From assembly GCA_034658975.1 (NCBI GenBank), contig JAYEGJ010000074.1:1-33447 (forward strand): DNA of 33,447 bases, read 5' to 3'. A program made the translations under genes and the position numbers. The DNA is from SZUA-217 sp034658975. Its GTDB lineage: Bacteria > Actinomycetota > Acidimicrobiia > Spongiisociales > ZC4RG35. Below, one piece after another: positions 29,818-33,447 of this stretch. The notes under the pieces are model-generated. The model was not told where the DNA came from. It made no database searches and was given only the letters and a program-made list of their open reading frames with translations. Every line of letters begins with the position of its first letter. Positions within the stretch are counted from its first letter, which is position 1.

Positions 29818-30585
29818 ATGGAACTTCGCCTTCTCTACCGCATCTACGAGAAGAGACTTCGTTCCGATCTAGATCGCGATCGTCTGCCCAAGCACATCGG
29901 TGTGGTCCTCGACGGTCATCGCCGCTACGCCCGTGAGGAGGGCTTGTCCTCGTACACGGAGTCCTATCGGGTCGGCATGCGCCGTTTCGAGGACTTCCTC
30001 GACTGGGCCACCGAATTCGCCATTCCGGCCGTCACCGCATGGGTTCTCTCCAAAGAGAATCTGTCGAGGCCGGCCGAGGAGCTCGACCCCTACTTCGAGG
30101 TCCTGATCGAACTGTTCGGGCGTCTTCCGTCGCTCTGTGAGGAGTACGACATGGCGCTGAAGTTCATCGGAAGCCTCGATCTGCTTCCGGATGGCCTCGT
30201 GGCGGCCGCGAAGACGGCGGAAGAGGCCCATCCCAACGGCTCGAGGCATCTCAACATCGCCATGGGCTACGGAGGCCGCCAGGAGATCGTGGATGCGGCC
30301 AAGGAGCTGGTTTCGGACCTGATTGAGCAGGGAGTGGCCCAAGCCGATCTGGCCGAGCACATCGACGACTCCGCTCTCGCGGCGCACATGTACTCCGCGG
30401 GCATTCCCGATCCCGACCTGTTGATTCGCACGTCGGGGGAGTCGCGGTTATCCGGGTTCCTGCTCTGGCAGTCGGCCTACGCCGAGTTCGTCTTTGTCGA
30501 CGTGAACTGGCCGGCGTTTCGCCATGTCGACTTCTTGCGTGCCCTCAGAGATTTCGCCGGGCGCAGCAGACGTTTCGGCAAATAG
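29818..30585 (+). CDS. Short-chain Z-isoprenyl diphosphate synthase (UppS family, Rv1086-like)
   Basis: The 255-residue cis-prenyltransferase would extend isoprenyl diphosphates with cis units. The catalytic Asp is in VVLDGHRRYARE (about 29-40). The middle region AWVLSKENLSRP (about 74-85) and SYRVGMRRFE match the mycobacterial Rv1086 subgroup that makes short (C15) products. The C-terminal motif DLLIRTSGESRLSGFLLWQSAYAEF is intact. Unusual: the DGNGRW or DGNRRW motif reads DGHRRY, with His34 for the conserved Asn. ATG 29818 is preferred over 29752, which lies inside the divergent trhA coding sequence. Confidence 0.88.
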   Translation: MELRLLYRIYEKRLRSDLDRDRLPKHIGVVLDGHRRYAREEGLSSYTESYRVGMRRFEDFLDWATEFAIPAVTAWVLSKENLSRPAEELDPYFEVLIELFGRLPSLCEEYDMALKFIGSLDLLPDGLVAAAKTAEEAHPNGSRHLNIAMGYGGRQEIVDAAKELVSDLIEQGVAQADLAEHIDDSALAAHMYSAGIPDPDLLIRTSGESRLSGFLLWQSAYAEFVFVDVNWPAFRHVDFLRALRDFAGRSRRFGK

Positions 30586-30603
30586 AGTTCCTAATGCTGT
30601 GGG

Positions 30604-30617
30604 TTCGGTATACCGAA
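30604..30617. promoter_or_regulatory. Perfect 14-bp palindrome, possible regulator site
   Basis: TTCGGTATACCGAA is a perfect palindrome 18 bp after the prenyl synthase stop and about 75 bp ahead of the glycosyltransferase start. The GGTATACC core resembles GntR-family operators. It cannot form a stable terminator because it has no loop or T-run. Confidence 0.4.
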
Positions 30618-30666
30618 TTTACGCCGCGCGGAACGCGTTTAGGGACCAAAGCTCCTTACCTAAACA

Positions 30667-30685
30667 AACGAACGTTCGTTAGTGT
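30667..30685 (+). promoter_or_regulatory. TetR-type operator overlapping a leaderless promoter
   Basis: AACGAACGTTCGTT (30667-30680) is a perfect 14-bp palindrome of the kind bound by TetR-family repressors. The -10 TAGTGT (30680-30685) begins at its last base and ends 6 nt before the glycosyltransferase ATG. The operator therefore occupies the -35/-10 spacer, an ideal position for repression. No TetR gene is in the window. Confidence 0.6.
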
Positions 30686-30691
30686 GAGTGA

Positions 30692-31426
30692 ATGGCCCTT
30701 GGTTTGCTCGTGCCTGCCTTCAATGAGGCGGCGAAGATCGGTGCCGTTCTCGACGCCGTTCCCGCCCGGGTTGCCGAACACGACGTCACGGTGATAGTTG
30801 TCGACGACGGTTCCACGGACGGTACGGCAGCGGTCGCCGCCGACAAGGGGGCCACGGTTCACGTCCAGCCCGAAAACGGTGGGAAGGGTCTTGCCCTCCG
30901 ACGCGGGATGGACGAGGCGGGGGAACTGAAACTCGATGCTCTCGTGTGGATGGACTCCGATGGCCAGCATCGTCCCGAAGATCTCGAGCGAATCGTTCGT
31001 CCCATCCTGGACGGATCAGCGGCCATGGTTGTGGGTAGTCGATACATGAGTCGGTCTCGGTCCAAGGCCCCGCTCAACCGACGTCTCGTCCGTCAGGCGA
31101 CCATCGAGGCGATCCGTCACATCACCGGCCGGTCCCTGACAGATCCCTTCTCCGGCTACCGAGCCTTCTCACCGGAGGCGGTTGAAGCCATCGAACTCTG
31201 CGGCAACCAGTACGAGTCCGAACTCGAGGCGCTGTTTTGTGTGAGCCGGGCTGCACTCCCGGTCCTCGAAGTTCCGATTGACCGGATCTATGGCCCCGAC
31301 ACCTCCAAGATGGGGTTTCACCGTGGCCGGATCCTCGGCCGGATGGCGGTGATGGCCGGATATGTCAGGACGATCAGGGCTGCTTGGTCGGGCAAAGACG
31401 AGCGAATCAGGACGACCATTGACTGA
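30692..31426 (+). CDS. Family 2 glycosyltransferase, DPM1/DPG synthase-like
   Basis: The 244-residue GT-A enzyme has LVPAFNEAAKI at the start, VVDDGSTDGTA (about 36-46), PENGGKGLALRRGMD, the metal-binding WMDSDGQHRPED, GSRYMSRSRSK, and the acceptor-side LTDPFSGYRAFSPEA. These are features of polyprenyl-phosphate sugar transferases such as dolichyl-phosphate mannose synthase. It has no C-terminal membrane helices, so it is a soluble or peripheral form. It follows a prenyl diphosphate synthase gene and overlaps an acyltransferase gene by 8 nt, suggesting a glycolipid or cell-surface glycan role. A palindromic operator controls its promoter. Confidence 0.87.
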   Translation: MALGLLVPAFNEAAKIGAVLDAVPARVAEHDVTVIVVDDGSTDGTAAVAADKGATVHVQPENGGKGLALRRGMDEAGELKLDALVWMDSDGQHRPEDLERIVRPILDGSAAMVVGSRYMSRSRSKAPLNRRLVRQATIEAIRHITGRSLTDPFSGYRAFSPEAVEAIELCGNQYESELEALFCVSRAALPVLEVPIDRIYGPDTSKMGFHRGRILGRMAVMAGYVRTIRAAWSGKDERIRTTID

Positions 31427-32186
31427 CAGAGCGAAAGACCTCCTAGAGGAAATCCAGGTAGCGATCCACCAGGACGGTCTCGTCGGCCGTGGAGATGAGT
31501 TCCTCGGCAAGGCCCAGCACCTCGTCGATGCCACCCTGACTTCGGGCGACTTCTTCCTGCCACCAGACCCCTTCAAGGGTGATGCCCGCGAGGGAGAAAC
31601 CGACCCCGACCTCTACTACACGATGTTCTGGCGGATGTTCGACAAGACGCCCGCCTCGATGATCCAGGGGTTCGCCATTCCGCTGCGGCGCCTGCTGGCG
31701 AAGAGGCTGTTCAAGCAGTGTGGCGATGGCGTGATCTTCCATCACAACGTGTTGTTCTCCCAGGGGAAGAACATCAGCCTCGGCAATGGCGTCCTCGTCA
31801 ACCGGAACTCGATGCTGGATGATCGCGGACCGATCGAGGTAGGTCCGTACACGATGATCGCCGCCGGGGTCACCATCGAGACCCACACCCACCCGTTTGA
31901 CGACTTCAAGCGACCGATCGCATATGCAGGACGGGGATTCCTCCCGGTCACCATCGGCGCCAACAGCGTCATCGGATACAACGCGGTGCTCACCGCAGGA
32001 TCCTCGGTCGGGTACCGGGCCATCGTCGGCGCCAACTCGGTGGTGACCTCCCACATCCCCGACTACACGGTTGCCGGGGGCGTACCGGCGAAGCCGATCA
32101 AGGAGATCCTGCCCTCGGAAGGCGATCCGGTGCGCGAGGCGCTGGCGGCAGACCCCGACTGGCGGGACCCTCGCCTGCCCGAATAG
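31419..32186 (+). CDS. Left-handed beta-helix (hexapeptide repeat) acyltransferase
   Basis: The 255-residue protein has an alpha-helical N-terminal region (about 1-105) and a hexapeptide-repeat left-handed beta-helix (about 110-215; ISLGNGVLVNRNSMLDD, IGANSVIGYNAVLTAGSSVG). The likely catalytic His lies in THTHPFDD. The C-terminal VAGGVPAKPIKEI is typical of the maltose/galactoside O-acetyltransferase group. It probably transfers an acetyl group to a sugar. TTG 31419 has AGGA 7 nt upstream and overlaps the glycosyltransferase stop by 8 nt; the longer frame to 31362 would overlap it by 65 nt. The pair likely builds and modifies the same glycan. Confidence 0.85.
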   Translation: MTDRAKDLLEEIQVAIHQDGLVGRGDEFLGKAQHLVDATLTSGDFFLPPDPFKGDAREGETDPDLYYTMFWRMFDKTPASMIQGFAIPLRRLLAKRLFKQCGDGVIFHHNVLFSQGKNISLGNGVLVNRNSMLDDRGPIEVGPYTMIAAGVTIETHTHPFDDFKRPIAYAGRGFLPVTIGANSVIGYNAVLTAGSSVGYRAIVGANSVVTSHIPDYTVAGGVPAKPIKEILPSEGDPVREALAADPDWRDPRLPE

Positions 32187-32187
32187 G

Positions 32188-32193
32188 TACCGT
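32188..32193 (+). promoter_or_regulatory. Leaderless -10 (TACCGT) for the thioesterase gene
   Basis: TACCGT ends 8 nt before GTG 32202, just after the acyltransferase stop. No Shine-Dalgarno is visible. Confidence 0.45.
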
Positions 32194-32201
32194 CCCGTTT
32201 C

Positions 32202-32651
32202 GTGACCACTACCGCCGAACTCATCGACCGACTCCGCCGCCACTACGACGACGGCTGTTTCGCCTGCGGTCGTGACAATCCTCTCGGTCTCAACATGGAC
32301 GACTTCGACTTCGAAGATGGCGTGGTCAGCGCCAGCTTCAATCCGCGCCCCGACTTCCGGGGCGTCCAGGGGATTCTTCACGGCGGTGTTGCCGCCACCG
32401 CCCTCGACGAGATCCTGGTTTGGGCGGGAATCCTCAACGAGAAGGTCATGTCGGTGACCGGAACCATGGAGATGAAGTTTCGCAAGCCGGTTCATATCGC
32501 CGACACGATCACGGTTCGGGCACGCATCGATGAGCGACGCGGGCGCCGGCTGATTGCCTCCGGCGAGCTCGTGGTCGACGATCAGGTCCGCGTCCAGGCC
32601 TCCGGCCTCTACCTGGTCTCGGCCGACCTGGCCGAGATGGGCGTCTTTTAG
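32202..32651 (+). CDS. PaaI-like hotdog-fold thioesterase
   Basis: The 149-residue hotdog protein has the PaaI-type motif GVQGILHGGVAATALDEILVW (about 54-74) with the HGG turn and the catalytic acid Asp/Glu pair, and the strand EMKFRKPVHIADTITVRARI. A short N-terminal CFACGRDNPLGLN, two Cys three residues apart, is typical of one actinobacterial PaaI group. It would hydrolyse an acyl-CoA thioester; the acyl group is unknown. The start is GTG 32202. Its 3' end overlaps the convergent phosphatase gene by 4 bp. Confidence 0.9.
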   Translation: MTTTAELIDRLRRHYDDGCFACGRDNPLGLNMDDFDFEDGVVSASFNPRPDFRGVQGILHGGVAATALDEILVWAGILNEKVMSVTGTMEMKFRKPVHIADTITVRARIDERRGRRLIASGELVVDDQVRVQASGLYLVSADLAEMGVF

Positions 32652-33334
32652 GCGGTCACCATTCCGGGGTGGAGGTGGGCAACGTTGCCCAACTGCCTGA
32701 GCGAGAAGGCCCAGCCGGTGCTGATCCGAATCATCGTGAGACGCGAAACACCGGTGTGTGGCTGACGAAAACGCTCCCACTCCCACGGGACCGGATCGAG
32801 ACCGAGCAGGTGTCCCAGAACCACGGCATTGGCACCTGCGTGGGCGACGATGACGACCCGCTTGTCGGGGTCATCCACTGTCCACAGAGCACGGTGTTCG
32901 GGATCCATCGGGTGGATTCCGTGAGAATCGAGGGTTTCACCAAGACCGGCGACCACCCTGGTGTGAAAGTCGCGGAAGGACTCGCCACCCGGTAGCCCGT
33001 CCCACATCGCATCTATCTCACGCACTTTGGCCTTGGCAAAGCAGTCCTCGATGTACTCGACGGGTCGTCCATCCCACTCGGGCGGATTCTGGATCTCGCG
33101 TAACCAGTCGTAGGACTCGCGCTTCTTGGCAAGCTGCTCTGCCACGGGATTCGCGGTTTGCTCGGCCCGAACCATCGTTGAAACCCACAACTCATCTACC
33201 CGGTCGAGGGACGAAAGGCGATGAGCCACCCTGTTGGCCTGCTCGTGTCCGACGTCGGTGAGCCCGGGGTCATTGCGAGCGATACGGTCCGGAGCCCAGT
33301 CGGGCTGTCCATGCCTGATGAGAAAGAGGTCCAT
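32648..33334 (-). CDS. Histidine phosphatase family protein (phosphoglycerate mutase-like)
   Basis: This protein of about 228 residues has the branch-1 catalytic motif LIRHGQPDW at residues 5-13 (nucleophilic His in RHG). A second Arg lies in STMVRAEQTA, an acidic PGGESFRDFHTRV follows, and the second catalytic His is in VIVAHAGANAVVLGHLLG. Such enzymes dephosphorylate sugars, nucleotides or proteins; the substrate is unknown. I chose ATG 33334 because TATGTT lies 7 nt upstream and the conserved domain starts immediately. Longer starts at 33346 and 33427 are open but would cross the divergent gene. Confidence 0.88.
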   Translation of the reverse strand: MDLFLIRHGQPDWAPDRIARNDPGLTDVGHEQANRVAHRLSSLDRVDELWVSTMVRAEQTANPVAEQLAKKRESYDWLREIQNPPEWDGRPVEYIEDCFAKAKVREIDAMWDGLPGGESFRDFHTRVVAGLGETLDSHGIHPMDPEHRALWTVDDPDKRVVIVAHAGANAVVLGHLLGLDPVPWEWERFRQPHTGVSRLTMIRISTGWAFSLRQLGNVAHLHPGMVTA

Positions 33335-33341
33335 GGCCTCC

Positions 33342-33347
33342 AACATA
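33342..33347 (-). promoter_or_regulatory. Leaderless -10 (TATGTT) for the histidine phosphatase
   Basis: On the minus strand TATGTT ends 7 nt before ATG 33334. GGAGG lies between, only 2 nt from the ATG, which is too close to act normally as a Shine-Dalgarno. Confidence 0.5.
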
Positions 33348-33376
33348 GGCGATGGCGGATGCGGTCCAGCCATCAA

Positions 33377-33382
33377 TACGAT
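33377..33382 (+). promoter_or_regulatory. Leaderless -10 (TACGAT) for the pyrE-like gene
   Basis: TACGAT ends 6 nt before GTG 33389 and no Shine-Dalgarno is present. Confidence 0.45.
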
Positions 33383-33388
33383 GGGCCC

Positions 33389-33447
33389 GTGTCCAGACAA
33401 GCCCTCATCGATCATCTGAAGCTGCATGCGCTACGAACCGACGGTCC
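33389..33447 (+). CDS. pyrE: Partial CDS, probable orotate phosphoribosyltransferase N-terminus
   Basis: The frame from GTG 33389 reads MSRQALIDHLKLHALRTDG and runs off the window. The pattern of a short helix followed by HALRTDGP is that of actinobacterial PyrE N-termini, which continue into a FTLRSG motif. PyrE makes orotidine monophosphate in pyrimidine synthesis. Only about 19 residues are visible, so the call rests on the start motif plus a well-placed TACGAT promoter. Confidence 0.5.
   Translation, partial: MSRQALIDHLKLHALRTDG

Noticed and set aside
31443..32786. 447-codon minus-strand open frame
   Set aside because: It lies antisense to two clear genes (acyltransferase and thioesterase), is His/Gly/Asp-rich and has no family motif.

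Overview
The window is a high-G+C actinobacterial chromosome segment centred on the replication origin. The order DUF3566 - gyrA - gyrB - dciA - recF - dnaN - [oriC] - dnaA on the minus strand, then rpmH - rnpA - yidD - yidC - jag - rsmG - parA - parB on the plus strand, is the classic actinobacterial origin layout. It continues into cwlM - trxA - trxB - anti-sigma - sigM - MviN-like pseudokinase - pcnA, an order I recall from mycobacteria. Sequence details (a MurJ-less pseudokinase module, a type II haloalkane dehalogenase, a PilT-like ATPase) suggest a deep-branching actinobacterium, perhaps class Acidimicrobiia. The class is inference; the phylum is well supported.

Region 1 (1-9.7 kb) holds replication and topology genes, all on the minus strand. 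The origin lies between dnaN and dnaA: an A+T-rich stretch, a run of TAG-like triplets, a short G run and two touching DnaA boxes. More DnaA boxes lie upstream of dnaA. Region 2 (9.7-14.5 kb) is a tightly overlapping plus-strand cluster for ribosome and RNase P components, membrane protein insertion, 16S rRNA methylation and chromosome segregation. It carries two parS sites, one at the rsmG start and one inside parA. Region 3 (14.5-20.6 kb, minus strand) is an envelope-control and redox cluster: a GNAT enzyme, a membrane pseudokinase, an ECF sigma factor with its membrane anti-sigma partner, a small membrane protein, thioredoxin reductase, thioredoxin and a degenerate amidase of the CwlM type.

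Region 4 (20.6-33.4 kb) is accessory and metabolic: a histone-deacetylase-family hydrolase, a divergent PilT ATPase, a tRNA CCA-adding enzyme, an MFS transporter, a haloalkane dehalogenase, a membrane-anchored EEP hydrolase, aminopeptidase P, TrhA (hemolysin III), a short-chain Z-prenyl synthase, a DPM1-like glycosyltransferase with a hexapeptide acyltransferase, a hotdog thioesterase, a histidine phosphatase, and the first codons of what looks like pyrE at the right edge.

Three signals go beyond ordinary annotation. First, a roughly 177-bp intergenic element with imperfect terminal inverted repeats occurs twice, about 94% identical, just 3' of two unrelated genes and flanking the whole origin region. 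Second, many gene starts are preceded at 6-8 nt by a TANNNT hexamer, the signature of leaderless transcription; this also settles several start codons. Third, a perfect 14-bp palindrome sits in the -35/-10 spacer of one such promoter, ahead of the glycosyltransferase/acyltransferase pair. I saw no tRNA, rRNA, CRISPR array, insertion sequence with a transposase, or prophage.
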